Of a stretch of 64,000 nt of DNA, positions 1 through 11,086 are shown piece by piece. A model generated the notes under the pieces. That model saw only the letters and a program-made list of their open reading frames with translations. It was not told the DNA's origin and did not search any database. The number at the start of each line of letters is the position of its first letter. The stretch's first letter is position 1. Both the position numbers and the translations under genes were made by a program. Location: NCBI GenBank assembly GCA_036365515.1, contig CM070876.1, positions 120,888,810 to 120,952,809 of the forward strand, in the 5' to 3' direction. This DNA comes from Torymus aiolomorphi. Its lineage: Eukaryota; Arthropoda; Insecta; Hymenoptera; Torymidae.

Positions 1-1
1 A

Positions 2-2365
2 GTTTATTGCATAAAATCTAAAGATGAAGTAATTAACTGTCTAGTCCAATTTGTTAACGAAAGTGAAAATTTAACGGGAAAACGAGTAAAAATATTAAGA
101 TGTGATAACGGGAAAGAATATTTGAATAGTTGCATTTATAAATTCGCCAAAGAAAAAGGTATAATTTTGAACAATTGCCCGGCATATGTACACGAGTTAA
201 ACGGAACCGCGGAACGGTTTAATAGAACGATAATGGGTATGGCGCGATGTTTACTAACAGAAGCACAAGTACACAAAAGATATTGGCCTGAAATAATATG
301 TGCGGCAACATATTTGAAAAATCGAACGTTGACTAACACGATAGAGAGGAAAACTCTGTACGAAATATTTTTTAATAGACGGCCGGATGTCAGACATTTA
401 CGTCTTTACGGGAGTAGGGTTTTTGTAAGGAAACCGGAACAAAAGAGAATTTCTAAATGGGATAGAAAGGCAGATATGGGAATTTTATTAGGATATAGTG
501 AGGTAGGCTATAGAGTCCTATTAAATAATAAAATCATAGTTGCAAGACACGTAGATATTGTTGAGCAAAACGTAAAATGTATAGGGCTTGATGAGGTAGA
601 GTCAAAATATCCATCTCCTTCTACTTCGACTCTCGAGTCACTTAGAGGAGATCAAAATGATCGGGATGCCGATTTAAGCGATGATAATTTTTTTGAAAGC
701 GCGGTTGAGAATAATGAACAGGAACAAAAAGTAACAAATAAGAAAAATATAGAACTATTAAAAGTCCCACGTAAATCTACACGTGATAGAAAAAGCCCAA
801 TAAGATATCCAGAAAATATTTCGAATAATATTTATGTAAATTACTGCAGGGTAGATACTCCATATACATTTGAGGAGGCGATGTGTAGTAATGATAGTGA
901 GAGCTGGCTAAAAGCTACGGATAAAGAAATAAAAAGTTTAAGTGAAAATAAAACATGGGAACTAGTTGAAAGGATACCAAATGAAAAGGTAATAGATGTA
1001 AAATGGGTTTATAGTAAGAAATCTGATGATACGTATAAAGCGAGATTAGTCGTAAGAGGATTTCAACAGACAAATGTTATTGACGACATATACGCTCCAG
1101 TTGCTAAAATGCAAACTTTAAAATTTTTGTTTTCCTTTTGTTGCCAGAATGGCCTAATTATAGAACAGATGGATGTAGTCACAGCATTTTTAAATGGTGA
1201 AGTAAGCTCGGAGGTATATGTCGGTCAACCGAAAGGTTATAGCGATGGAACAAACAGGGTTTGTAAATTACGTAAAGCATTGTACGGACTACGAGAAAGT
1301 CCAAGGGCATGGTATGAATGTTTGGATGTATATTTGACAAAGATAAAATTTAAAAGGAGTAACGTAGATTATTGTTTATATACTCAAGGTGAAGGTATAG
1401 ATCAAATTTACTTATTAATATATGTCGATGACTTGTTAATTTGTAGTAAGAGTAAAAAGAAAATTAAGAATTTAAAAAGAGTCTTATCAGGAAAATTTAA
1501 GATGAAAGACCTAGGAGAAATTAAAGAATACCTTGGTATTAATGTAGAGTATGATTATCGAAATTGTGATATGAAATTAAGTCAGACTAAGTATATAGAG
1601 TCATTAGCGAATAAATATCAATTGCAGAATAGTAAATTATATAGCACTCCTATGGAGACGAATTTAAAAATTGAAAAGGCTGAAATAAGCGAGTCAGATA
1701 TTAAATATAGAAATTTGATAGGTGCATTATTATATATAAGCTCAAGTACAAGGCCCGATATAAGTTATAGTGTTAATTATCTGAGTAGATATCAAAATAG
1801 TTATAACGAGACTCATTGGAAATATGCGTTACGAATCTTGAAATACTTGTATTTAACTAAAGATTTAAAGTTGAACTATAAAAGAAATGTAAATTGCGAA
1901 ACTATAGAGTGTTATGTGGACGCAGATTGGGCTGGTGATAATGTTGACAGAAAATCCACATCTGGATATGTTATTAAAGTATTTGGAAATGTAATTGATT
2001 GGAAATCACGAAAACAAAGAACGGTAACAAAGGCCGCAACTTATGCAGAATATGTAGCCTTATCTGAGGCAGTTAGTGAAGTAAAGTTTGTACTAGAGTT
2101 AATGAAAAACTTTAATGTAAAATTGATTGATCTTGTAAAGATATTTGAGGATAACACAGGCGCGATAAATATAGCCAATTATGGAAACCTGACTAAGAAT
2201 TCGAAGCACATAGAAATACATTATCACTATGTTCATGAAAGCGTGAAAGAAAAAGAAATTGTAATAATTAAAATTGATTCGAATGATAATGTTGCGGATA
2301 TCTTTACAAAAGCGTTGTGTAAAGATAAATTTGAAAAGTTCAGAAAACTATTGAATATCATGTAA
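2..2365 (+). CDS. Ty1/copia pol polyprotein, 5' partial (integrase, RT, RNase H)
   Basis: This is the C-terminal 787 residues of a copia polyprotein; the frame is open to the left edge, so Gag, protease and the integrase N-terminus lie outside the window. Integrase: a CDNG motif near residue 35 carries the second catalytic Asp, and NGTAERFNRT near residue 71 carries the Glu. RT: catalytic YVDD near residue 474. RNase H: a VDADWAGD motif near residue 639 and an EDNTGAI stretch near residue 719. The stop is at 2363-2365, 36 bp before the 3' LTR. No internal stop or frameshift is present in this 2.4-kb segment, so it is the least damaged autonomous element here. Copia RT-RNase H order and the conserved KALYGLRESPRAW block separate it from gypsy. 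Codon use is AT-rich, unlike the GC-rich gypsy element at 9-17 kb. Confidence 0.95.
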   Translation, partial: VYCIKSKDEVINCLVQFVNESENLTGKRVKILRCDNGKEYLNSCIYKFAKEKGIILNNCPAYVHELNGTAERFNRTIMGMARCLLTEAQVHKRYWPEIICAATYLKNRTLTNTIERKTLYEIFFNRRPDVRHLRLYGSRVFVRKPEQKRISKWDRKADMGILLGYSEVGYRVLLNNKIIVARHVDIVEQNVKCIGLDEVESKYPSPSTSTLESLRGDQNDRDADLSDDNFFESAVENNEQEQKVTNKKNIELLKVPRKSTRDRKSPIRYPENISNNIYVNYCRVDTPYTFEEAMCSNDSESWLKATDKEIKSLSENKTWELVERIPNEKVIDVKWVYSKKSDDTYKARLVVRGFQQTNVIDDIYAPVAKMQTLKFLFSFCCQNGLIIEQMDVVTAFLNGEVSSEVYVGQPKGYSDGTNRVCKLRKALYGLRESPRAWYECLDVYLTKIKFKRSNVDYCLYTQGEGIDQIYLLIYVDDLLICSKSKKKIKNLKRVLSGKFKMKDLGEIKEYLGINVEYDYRNCDMKLSQTKYIESLANKYQLQNSKLYSTPMETNLKIEKAEISESDIKYRNLIGALLYISSSTRPDISYSVNYLSRYQNSYNETHWKYALRILKYLYLTKDLKLNYKRNVNCETIECYVDADWAGDNVDRKSTSGYVIKVFGNVIDWKSRKQRTVTKAATYAEYVALSEAVSEVKFVLELMKNFNVKLIDLVKIFEDNTGAINIANYGNLTKNSKHIEIHYHYVHESVKEKEIVIIKIDSNDNVADIFTKALCKDKFEKFRKLLNIM

Positions 2366-2392
2366 TAAATTGAAAGTGTACAATATATATGT

Positions 2393-2401
2393 AAGGAGGC
2401 G
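2393..2401 (+). promoter_or_regulatory. Polypurine tract of the copia element
   Basis: The purine-rich stretch AAGGAGGCG ends one base before the TGTTGA that opens the LTR. This is the expected position of the plus-strand primer in LTR retrotransposons. Confidence 0.7.
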
Positions 2402-2743
2402 TGTTGAAAATAGTATACATCTATATTGTACGCATGAATATATATATACAGTAGGTATGTGTGAGCGCGCGACTGTATCGAGAGCGCGCAATGTCGTATG
2501 GGTCCGAGTGTAAACATGTACCTCTCCCCTTCCTAGAGTGTGTGCGTGAGCAAGCATTAAGTCTAAGTCGAGAGGCAGCGAACGATACGCTGCTCTGTCT
2601 CTCTACTGCCGCACGCTGAGCGGAAAGCACCTTGCGCGAGTCGCTATGAAGTGCTCGGATTACCTTTATACTGAAACTGAATAAACCAGTCATTCTTTAT
2701 ATATAAAAGTGTCTCTCCTTATTAATATTACCACACCTCAACA
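2402..2743 (+). repeat. Copia 3' LTR
   Basis: The 342-bp segment opens with TGTTGA and closes with TCAACA, a 6-bp perfect terminal inverted repeat of TG...CA type. It directly follows the pol stop and the polypurine tract. An AATAAA polyadenylation signal lies at 2680-2685. The partner 5' LTR is beyond the left edge, so target duplication cannot be tested; ATGCC (2744-2748) would be its right copy. Confidence 0.85.
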
Positions 2744-4018
2744 ATGCCAAAAGGCACCGAGAGAGAATTGTTTTCGTCTAATACTCCCATATACTCAGCT
2801 TAATATTTTTATATGTGATTTAATTGACTGGAAAGATATTTCAGCTGTAAAAAGTTTGGGAATGCCAGGCGGCGCCGAGACAGAATTCTTTTTCGCTTAC
2901 CCAATTAATCAGATTTTTCAGGATTTTTTAGGGAGTAGATTTCGTTGTTCATTTTTTTTTACATATTATTCAGGTGCCCAAAAATTGATTTTAGCTAGAA
3001 AAAAGGTGGAAATGGGGAATGGAGCCGAGAGCGAATTTTTTTCCGCCTACAATCCTTATATAATTAGCGGTTTGGGGCTGTTTGTCAAATTCGTTCGCAA
3101 ATTTTTTACGTGTTATTTCAGTTGTTATAGTGACCAAAAAGATGTTTCAGGGATAAAAAGTTTAAAAATTTCAATCTTCGACGAGACAGATTTCTTTTTT
3201 CTCTTAGTACCCATATATTATCATCTGCTTGGGGCTGTTTGGGAATGCTCCAGGAAATCGAATTCGATCGTAATATTTTTAAATATTATTAACGATAAAA
3301 AGTTTGGAAATGCTAAATGGCGCCAAGACATAATTATTTTCGTTTACTACCCTATATAATCAGTGATTAAGGGCTGCTTGGCGATATTCCGAGAAGTCGA
3401 ATTAGTTGTATATTTTTTTACATATTATTTAAGTACAAATAAAGTTATTTCAACGATAAAAAATTTTAAAATAAGAAATGGCGCCGAGAGATAATTTGTT
3501 CGCCTTTATACTCCTATAGCATCAGAGGTTGGGGCTTTTTATGGATGTTCGGTGAAGAAAATTTCGTTGCAAATTTTGTTTACATCTTATTCACAGAAAT
3601 TAATTTTAGCGACAAGAAGTTAGGAACGTCTAATGGCGCGAGAGGATTTCCTGTTTGGCTACGACCCTGTAGAATAAGCTGGTTTTATAAAGATTTTACG
3701 AGGAACCGATTTCGTTTGTAATTTTTTTACAAGTTATTTTTGCGATATAATTTATTGAAATGCCAAATGGCACTGCGAGATATTTCTTTGCCTACTACTT
3801 AGTAAATATAGCGGACGTTTTCAAGCGGTTTAGAGATGTTCCAGAAAGTCGATTTCGTTGCTAATTTCTTTACGTGTTTCTTAAATACCCAAAAAGTAAT
3901 TATCGTGATAAAAAGTTAGAAAATCCCTAATGGCGACGAGAGAGAAATTTAGTTGGCCTACTACCCTATATAATCGGTTGTTAAGGGCTGTTAGGAGATA
4001 TTCTGAAGCCTTCGTTTG
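2744..4018. repeat. Diverged ~147-bp tandem (satellite-like) array, nine units
   Basis: A block resembling ATGCCAAATGGCGCCGAGAG recurs at about 2744, 2862, 3012, 3168, 3310, 3471, 3626, 3760 and 3923, so units are 118-163 bp (mean about 147). Each unit then reads a TTTTCGCCTAC-like block, TATATAATCAG, GGGGCTGTT and a TTTTTACGTATTA-like block. The 216-codon open frame at 2709-3359 is an accident of this repeat. The copia LTR abuts the first unit, so copia may have inserted into the array; the left flank is not visible. Confidence 0.8.
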
Positions 4019-4227
4019 GCATGATCGAGCGCACGTGAGTTACAACTTAGCTAATGTGCACACGCAGGTGCAGCACAATTTTATTTTTAAATCACTACCT
4101 AACGCTCATGTGCGCACGCAAGTTCTCATTAATTAGACCCACATCGCTTGTCTACAGGGTCGAGTTAAATGCATCGATTTGAATAGATGTTAGACCTAAC
4201 TATGTAAGAGGACTTACAACTAATTGC

Positions 4228-4982
4228 ACGCCCCTATTGGAAAAAGTTGATAGAAGTCGTTAAGAAGGCGATGTGAAGTCCAAAATCAACATAATTTCAT
4301 TATTTAATAAATTAATATTCGAACGTTTATTTGGAAAAATAATTTTGCCAGGCGCTCCGTACATGTAATTTTTTAAAGTGATTTTATTAGCATTTACATC
4401 AGATATGCTTGTTTAAAAACTAGATCAAAATTATACAAATGCAGACTCCTACTTGCTGACATTGCGGTTTTTATTTAATTAAATAATTTTTAAGTATTTT
4501 ATTTGGAAAAACAGGATTGTCAGGCGCTCCCTTTATGTAAATACTATATACTCTAAAAATTTTTTGAGTAATTCTATTAGTATTTGCATAAGATGTACAC
4601 GTTCAAAAATTATGTCGGTATTTCAGATGTCCTTAAATGGTGAATCTTAATTCCAATTTTTGCATTAGGACTTGATAAAATGCGATAAAATTAATATAGA
4701 TCGATATAGGTTCATAAAACTATACGAAAAAATTACAATTTAAATCGATGGAATTTCAATATCTTGAGTTTATTGATTTCAATTGTAATTTTTCATATCG
4801 AGTTTTATCGACTTATATTGACTTATATCGATTTTATCGCATTTTGTCAAGTTCTAATGCAGAAAATGGAATTAAGATTCACCATTCAAGTCGAGAGATA
4901 TTTTATCGACTTCAATGGTGAAACTTATCGACTTCTATTGACTTCAAACAACTTTTTCCAGCAGAGCGGTTCTTAATAACTA
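4228..4982. repeat. Fold-back (long imperfect inverted repeat) element
   Basis: The left side contains TTGGAAAAAGTTGATAGAAG (4237-4256) and a segment at about 4630-4743. The right side contains their reverse complements at about 4778-4965 in mirrored order, including GTGAATCTTAATTCCA against GGAATTAAGATTCAC. Two direct ~100-bp repeats also lie inside, at about 4328 and 4498, both reading TATTTGGAAAAA followed by CAGGCGCTCC. No coding potential. The ends are not sharp enough to define a target duplication. Confidence 0.6.
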
Positions 4983-5333
4983 GGTATGCCGATTGGAATT
5001 TAATTCAGGCAATAAGGTCGCACCGTGCTCGAGCATTATAATAATAATAATTATCAGACTGGCGTAGCTTTACAAAACGCATAAATTGCGGCATTGTCAT
5101 TGAGTAGTATTAAGTAGCGCAATGTAATGTATAATAATGTATGTACGTATAGTAATGTAATGTGGCGTATGGAGAGAATTGTAATCGTCGCGGGTAGGCC
5201 GACCGAGTTGCGCCGCGTGCGCAAGAAACGGGACATGCGGAGAAGGGAAGATCGAGTCGGCCGGCCATCATTATTCTTCGAGCCGCGCGAGAGCAAGGAT
5301 CAGAAAAGCAGGAGCGCGACACCACGCGAGCTA
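4983..5333. other. Unassigned stretch
   Basis: The AT-rich start passes into a GC-rich stretch with overlapping open frames on both strands. None resembles a known protein and I see no repeat pairing. Confidence 0.4.
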
Positions 5334-5472
5334 AGAGCGAGTCCACATAAGAGGCACAGGCGCACAGGCACACGAACTGAGCCAATCGGAGCAAAGCCTC
5401 CAAGCCGGAGATTGGCTCCGATTGGCTCAGTCGTCTGCCTGTACGCCTGTGCCTCTTATGTGGACTCGCTCT
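5334..5472. mobile_element. Hairpin miniature element H1
   Basis: Arms 5334-5392 and 5415-5472 are near-perfect reverse complements around a 22-bp loop. The termini read GTCCACATAAGAGGCACAGG and its mirror image. The arms contain internal short repeats (GGCACAGGCGCACAGGCACA). Length is 139 bp with no coding capacity. It resembles the hairpin at 55.36-55.61 kb, which has the same ACATAAGAG terminus and interrupts a gypsy pol frame. Confidence 0.7.
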
Positions 5473-5689
5473 AAGTGTCTAAGACAGCCAATGGCACGAG
5501 AGAGAATAAGAGAATCAAGCAGCAGGTGCGCAGAGGGACGAGTGTCAGCCACCACCAGGTCTACAGCCAGAATGAGAGGAGAGACTGAGCAGAGTAACTT
5601 GTGGAGAGCGAGGAACGAGCACGAACGGCATGAGGTATGTAAAGCTCGCAAACGTATATCAGCGGAAGCCTAGCCGACAGAGAGAGAAC

Positions 5690-6815
5690 AGGGTGGATTG
5701 TAGCAGGAGTTAACGCGATTGATGGTGAAGGTGTTGCGACCGGTAGTGGTGGTCTCCTTCCTAGCGGGAAAGGACAGAGGGAGTAAAAGTTGGCCCTCGC
5801 GGCGCGCCGCCTCGAAGAGTCTGTGCAAGCAGTAATGAGTTGTAGCCGCCGTCGTTCCCGAGACTGCTGAGAGCGTTGATTCTCCCTCGAGAAGGTCGAA
5901 TCTTATGGCGTATTAATTGTAAGTGTGATTAATAATGTGTATACAATACCGCGCTGGACACCTTATAAATTCGGCGCGTAATCAAGAGTAAGGGGCAAAT
6001 TGTACTTGATTGATCAGAATGCGCAAGAGGGATAGTTGTGCGAAAAGACAGTGTTATAACTTAATTTTATGCAAAACGCAGTGGCTGCTGGATGACGTGG
6101 AAGTTGCTGATGGAGCGTTGCCTCGAAGATTCTCCACGATGTTCGGTGACGGACCGATGGCGTCGTTGCTCGACTGGAGCATTGTGAAAGGCGCCAGTTT
6201 CGGTGGCTTCACGAAGTGCACCAGGAGTTCGTTGATCGTCGCTCATGAGGTGTGACTCTCACGACGTTGTTGTCCATATTGCTAGACAGGTGCGTTCCTA
6301 AGGCGCCGGTGACGGTGGCTTCACGCAGTGTACCTCGAAGATGCTCGACGAGGTTCGTTGGCAGTCGTCTCGATGACGTCGTTGATTGATTGTTGCGCTT
6401 AGAACGGCACCGCTATCGCTGGCTTCACTCAGTGAACCATGAGTTCATTGTGCTTTGTCAACGAGGTGTGACTATCGTTGCCTTGTTGTGTAAGTTGCTT
6501 GACGGGTGCTTGGACGATGGACCAGTCATGGTGGCTTCACGCAATGCACCCGGAGCTTGTAACTGTCCGTGGAATGGCGGATTTCGCACACCATGGGATA
6601 AGAGACTTCCAGTTTCCAGAATTTGTGTTTTGAGCTCGCGATGATGTCGCGCAGATCGCGCAGCGACTGATCATCTTTTAGGAGAAGAATGAGGTCGCGA
6701 CGAAGAAGGTCGATAGTTGACTGGACCTCTGTTCCGGAACACTTTGTCGCGTAGGATACGGCGAACTCGATCCGCTTCACCCAGATGGATATCACATCGG
6801 GGTCACCAACGTGTG
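5690..6815 (-). mobile_element. Orphan leader of a tRNA-Trp-primed gypsy-like retrotransposon
   Basis: On the minus strand a primer-binding site at 6792-6809 reads TGGTGACCCCGATGTGAT, nearly complementary to the 3' end of insect tRNA-Trp. Downstream of it (lower coordinates) lie about four and a half ~110-bp tandem units (6119-6570), each closing with a GGTGGCTTCACGCAGTG-like block. The same unit occurs at about 50.09-50.29 kb, in the leader of the G2 element, which uses the same primer. No gag or pol is attached. The LTR that should start near 6816 cannot be delimited. It is therefore a fragment of a G2 relative. Confidence 0.6.
6119..6570 (-). repeat. ~110-bp tandem repeats in retroelement leader
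   Basis: Four and a half units, each with CTCGA(C/A)(G/C)AGG-like and GGTGGCTTCACG blocks, alternate CCTCGAAGAT and CCAGGAGTTC starts. The family is shared with the G2 leader. Confidence 0.65.
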
Positions 6816-7375
6816 GATGAACGTATCAGGGTACAGTTATATTATTACGAACCTAAAAAAATAGTTCGAATAAAAAATTTAAAAACTTTCAAATGATATA
6901 TATCTAAAAAAGTCTATCTTTAAAATAACCAAAACTTGATAATGGTTCTTTCTTTTTTTTCTTTTACGTTTCTGATAGGCAGGCATTTAATTTACTTAAA
7001 TTTATTTTAAAATGTAAAAAATATTATTATTATGTCATTATGATTAAGTTATTAATTATAAAAATAAAATTAAGTATATTGTGTAATTTGAAATTCAATG
7101 GTATCGTTTTGTGACCGTTTTACACATTTGTTCTCGTAAAGTAACCATCTGATAGTCGATAATTCGACAGCAATTTCTATATTAATACTCCCTTTTGAAC
7201 CTATATATGTAAAAATTTATAGCTGGTCTGCTATTACCAGTGGAAACACAGTTGCACGGCTGATGGCTTGTATAAGGATAACCATCAACCATTTGATTTC
7301 AGTACATGCATATACATAGCCTGTGGCAGATAACTGATGGAGTAAAAAGAAATCATGTGATTTCAAAAGAGCTTG

Positions 7376-7376
<1 letters not shown>
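6816..7376. other. AT-rich stretch, nothing recognised
   Basis: It may include the decayed LTR belonging to the leader at its left, but no boundaries are visible and no open frame is convincing. Confidence 0.4.

Positions 7377-7444
<68 letters not shown>
7377..7444. repeat. (TA)n microsatellite
   Basis: Uninterrupted TA dinucleotides left of element E1. Confidence 0.95.

Positions 7445-8274
<830 letters not shown>

Positions 8275-8356
<82 letters not shown>
8275..8356. repeat. (TA)n microsatellite
   Basis: Uninterrupted tract left of element E2. Confidence 0.95.
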
Positions 8357-8359
<3 letters not shown>

Positions 8360-8702
8360 CATCTGGGACGCATTTTGAGGATTATATAGGTCATATATAC
8401 CGAATTTTGAGGATTTTGTAGGCATTTTGAGGAGTCTCCTCAAAAGTCCAAAGCACTCGAGAGGCATTTTGAGGATTTTTCAGCGGTTTCCACAATAGTG
8501 TGTTAATACATCGATTTCGGAAATTCCGTGATATTTTTCCGTAAAAGCGGGCGCCGCAGGCGTCGTGGTGTTAGTCAATAACCTTAGGGTCATTATTTCT
8601 TTAGTCACGCGCTTGTTTATTGGTTGTTTATAACAATGTTTATATTTGTGTCACCACTATTGTACAAATTCTTTATGAAATCCTCAAAATACCGTATAAT
8701 GA
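8357..8702 (-). other. E-family element E2 (private repeat ATTTTGAGGA)
   Basis: The core is on the minus strand at 8574-8608 and includes GTGACTAAAGAAATAATG followed by ACCCTAAGGTTATTGAC. The private repeat GCATTTTGAGGATTT occurs at about 8371, 8403, 8424 and 8464. Inverted copies TCCTCAAAA lie at about 8437 and 8681. A 21-bp palindrome of this motif lies at about 8427-8447. (TA)n flanks both sides. Confidence 0.65.
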
Positions 8703-8728
8703 TATTTATATATATTTATATATATATT

Positions 8729-8819
<91 letters not shown>
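8703..8819. repeat. (TA)n microsatellite
   Basis: Tract with a few TTTA interruptions between E2 and E3. Confidence 0.95.
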
Positions 8820-8823
<4 letters not shown>

Positions 8824-9085
8824 TATAGACATGTTTATCGGGGTTTATGAGGCCCAACCCTGTATATTAGTACCTACAGCCGAGAGTTCCCTATGGCAAG
8901 TGACTAAAGAAATAATGGACCCTGGGGTTATAGACTCTAGGTCGGGCCGCATAAACCCCTATATTTAGAAATATTATGAGGCCCGGGCTGCATAATCAAA
9001 ATCGGGCTCGATAAACCCCTATATATAAAAAAACGGGCTTTATAAACCCCTTTAGAGATATGTATATATATAAATATATATATAT
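8820..9085 (+). other. E-family element E3 (private repeat CGGGCYNNATAAACCCC)
   Basis: The core at 8900-8940 begins GTGACTAAAGAAATAATG and ends TTATAGACTCTAG. Upstream is AGTACCTACAGC and GAGAGTTCCCTATGGC. An inverted private repeat (GGGGTTTATGAGGCCC) lies upstream at about 8838. Direct copies ending ATAAACCCC lie at about 8945, 9004 and 9031, plus a partial one at about 8982. AGAGT before the core can pair with ACTCT after it. The same type recurs as E6 at 54.1-54.35 kb. Confidence 0.75.
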
Positions 9086-10186
9086 TGTAACGAGCTAAAA
9101 GCTGTCCTCGATGCGCTATATCTCAACGCCGACTTGCCGATGAACGGCGCAGCAATTGACAGGCGCGAGCACTTACTCGTGCCAACCCTCGATGATTAGC
9201 GGCCCGTCAGCTCCGTGCTGTTGCTCGCCGTCGGCTGCTTTTAGCAGCAGCCGCGCCTTTTCGCTCCGTTACAACGCACGACTTCGCTGTCGCGCTCTCT
9301 CTCTCGTGCGTGCTTACTCGGCTGCTCAGAAATGCGCGAGCACCGTGTACTCGCGCCCGCGGAGGCCGGTGGTATTCTATACCGCCGCGCCACCGACTAG
9401 GAAAAAGGATTCGGGACTACGCATCAAATAATGCACGAACGCGGGTGAAAGATGAAAGAAGTTTATTGCCTATTCGGACGTAAGGAATAATACACAAGCG
9501 GCGCGTATCCTTTATACGCGCCGATACGGGTGGTGCGCCCGCGCTCTAGTTACGTGTGCGCGCGGTCGCACACACGCACTCGTCAAAGCGGCCCGCACCG
9601 ACGTTGGTCGATCGCCGCGCGCGATCGACACACGCGCGCGCGTCGGTGAGCCTCGCTCGCTCGCGCGGGAGTCGCTCTCCGGAAGCACGTCGTCCGCGAG
9701 GAGAGCGCGCTAGCGCCTGGTCAGGACTTACCTCGCGAAGGCTCGGCTGATGCAGGGAGTCGGGCCGAGCGGTGCTGGGCGCCTCGTTCGTCGTATCTCT
9801 CTCTCTCTCGCTCCTTAGCTGGCAATCCGGCGGTAGCAGAGTAGCGGCCGGCGTCTCTCTCTCTCTCTCTCTGCCTCTCAGCTACGCTGCTGCGGCTCGC
9901 TCGCGCTCACTCTTGGCACTCTCGCGTTCGCTAGTTCGCACTTTTCTCTCTCTCTCTCTCTCTGTGAGGGCTATTGCTCGCGGCGATGGCCGAAACGATA
10001 CTGCCTGCCTGCTACTTCGTCGGCACGCGCAAGCATCTCTCGGTCTTGTCCTTCGCGTAAGGTTGAGAGATGTTTACATTTCGGGCATTAGTGCGTGCCG
10101 ACACGGTGTGCTGAGACTCGCCTCATGTCTCGTTCGCGCACACCGATACATGCACACTCGCGCACGTACACGCGCAGGCCGTTACA
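9086..10186 (-). repeat. G1 3' LTR
   Basis: 1,101 bp, TGTAACG... to ...GTTACA on the plus strand, near-identical to 16108-17234. It is followed by CCCCCCG, the complement of the polypurine tract. It holds several CT microsatellites that differ in length from the other LTR. Serine/leucine-rich open frames inside are artefacts of these. Confidence 0.95.
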
Positions 10187-10249
10187 CCCCCCGTCCAGAC
10201 GCGGACTATCCCTTGGAGAGTCAGCTCGGCTACCTCACGTTCGACATCT

Positions 10250-11086
10250 TTAACGGCAGCGTACTCTTACCGTATTGAAGCCTGTTATCTCGGTCACCTT
10301 CAGTGGACCGGCGTACTTCGGCGCTAACTTCGCCGATATCCCATGCGCTGCGGAGGAAAGGACTCTGTTCCTTTTCAAGACGATGTCTCCTACCCCGTAG
10401 GATACTTCTCTCCGACGCGCGTTGTAGTACACCGCTTGTTCGCCGGCATTTTGTGCGGCAGCCCTCTTTCGCAGACTGTCCATATCATGCAGGCGCTCCG
10501 CCCACGTATTCACCGCCTCGCGCTCTCGTTGCTCAAGGGCCTCGCGCTCTTGCTTGCGGCGAGCTGTAGCCGGAGGAACCGGCTGCCTGCCGTAATTGAG
10601 GGCGGCCGGGCTCACGCCGGTCGAAGCGTGCACGGAGTTGTTCAACGAGAACATCAACGCCGGCAGCTTCTGATCCCACTCGGCGTGAGATTCCTCACCG
10701 AACGCGACCAATCGAGTCTTCAACGTTCGATTTACCTTCTCTACGGGGTTTGCCTGCGGGTGATACGGCGGGGTAGTCGAGTGATGGACGCCGACGCCGG
10801 CGAGGTATTCGTCCACGACTTTATTCTTGAATTCTGTGCCGTTATCGGACAAGAATACCTCCGGAGTGCCGAATCGAAGAAGCACTCTCTCCTTGAACTC
10901 TTTCAAGATGGTCTTCGCATTCGCTTTGCGTATGGGCACGCATTCCACCCAGCGAGTAAAGAGGTCTTGGAACACCAAGATATACTCATACCCGAGTTTA
11001 CTTCTTACGAACGGGCCGGTTATATCTGTCCCATCAGACCCGCTGGCGGTCTTTGCTCCGCCTTTGTCTGCTGGCACACTTGGCAA
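10250..11086 (-). pseudogene. G1 integrase core and C-terminus
   Basis: 278 codons. The catalytic triad is visible: DITGPF (first Asp), SDNGTEF (second Asp) and NPVEKVNRTLK (Glu). It contains the usual gypsy landmarks YEYILVFQDLFTRWVE and PPYHPQANPVE. It lies in a different frame from the upstream RNase H-integrase segment. The conserved stretch joining them (present in the second copy near 56.07 kb) is missing here, so a small deletion caused the frameshift. It ends about 60 bp before the polypurine tract. Confidence 0.9.

Noticed and set aside
2709..3359. 216-codon open frame
   Set aside because: It runs across the ~147-bp tandem units and has no conserved domain.
6526..6795. 89-codon minus-strand open frame beside the tRNA-Trp primer site
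   Set aside because: It looks protein-like but covers leader repeats, has no match I recognise and is not seen in the G2 leader.
8900..8940. Hammerhead ribozyme or tRNA-derived SINE in the E core
   Set aside because: No CUGAUGA/GAAA hammerhead boxes and no convincing A and B boxes.
9772..10278. Ser/Leu-rich open frame, with a twin at 16772-17332
   Set aside because: It arises from CT microsatellites inside the G1 LTRs and ends differ between the two LTRs.
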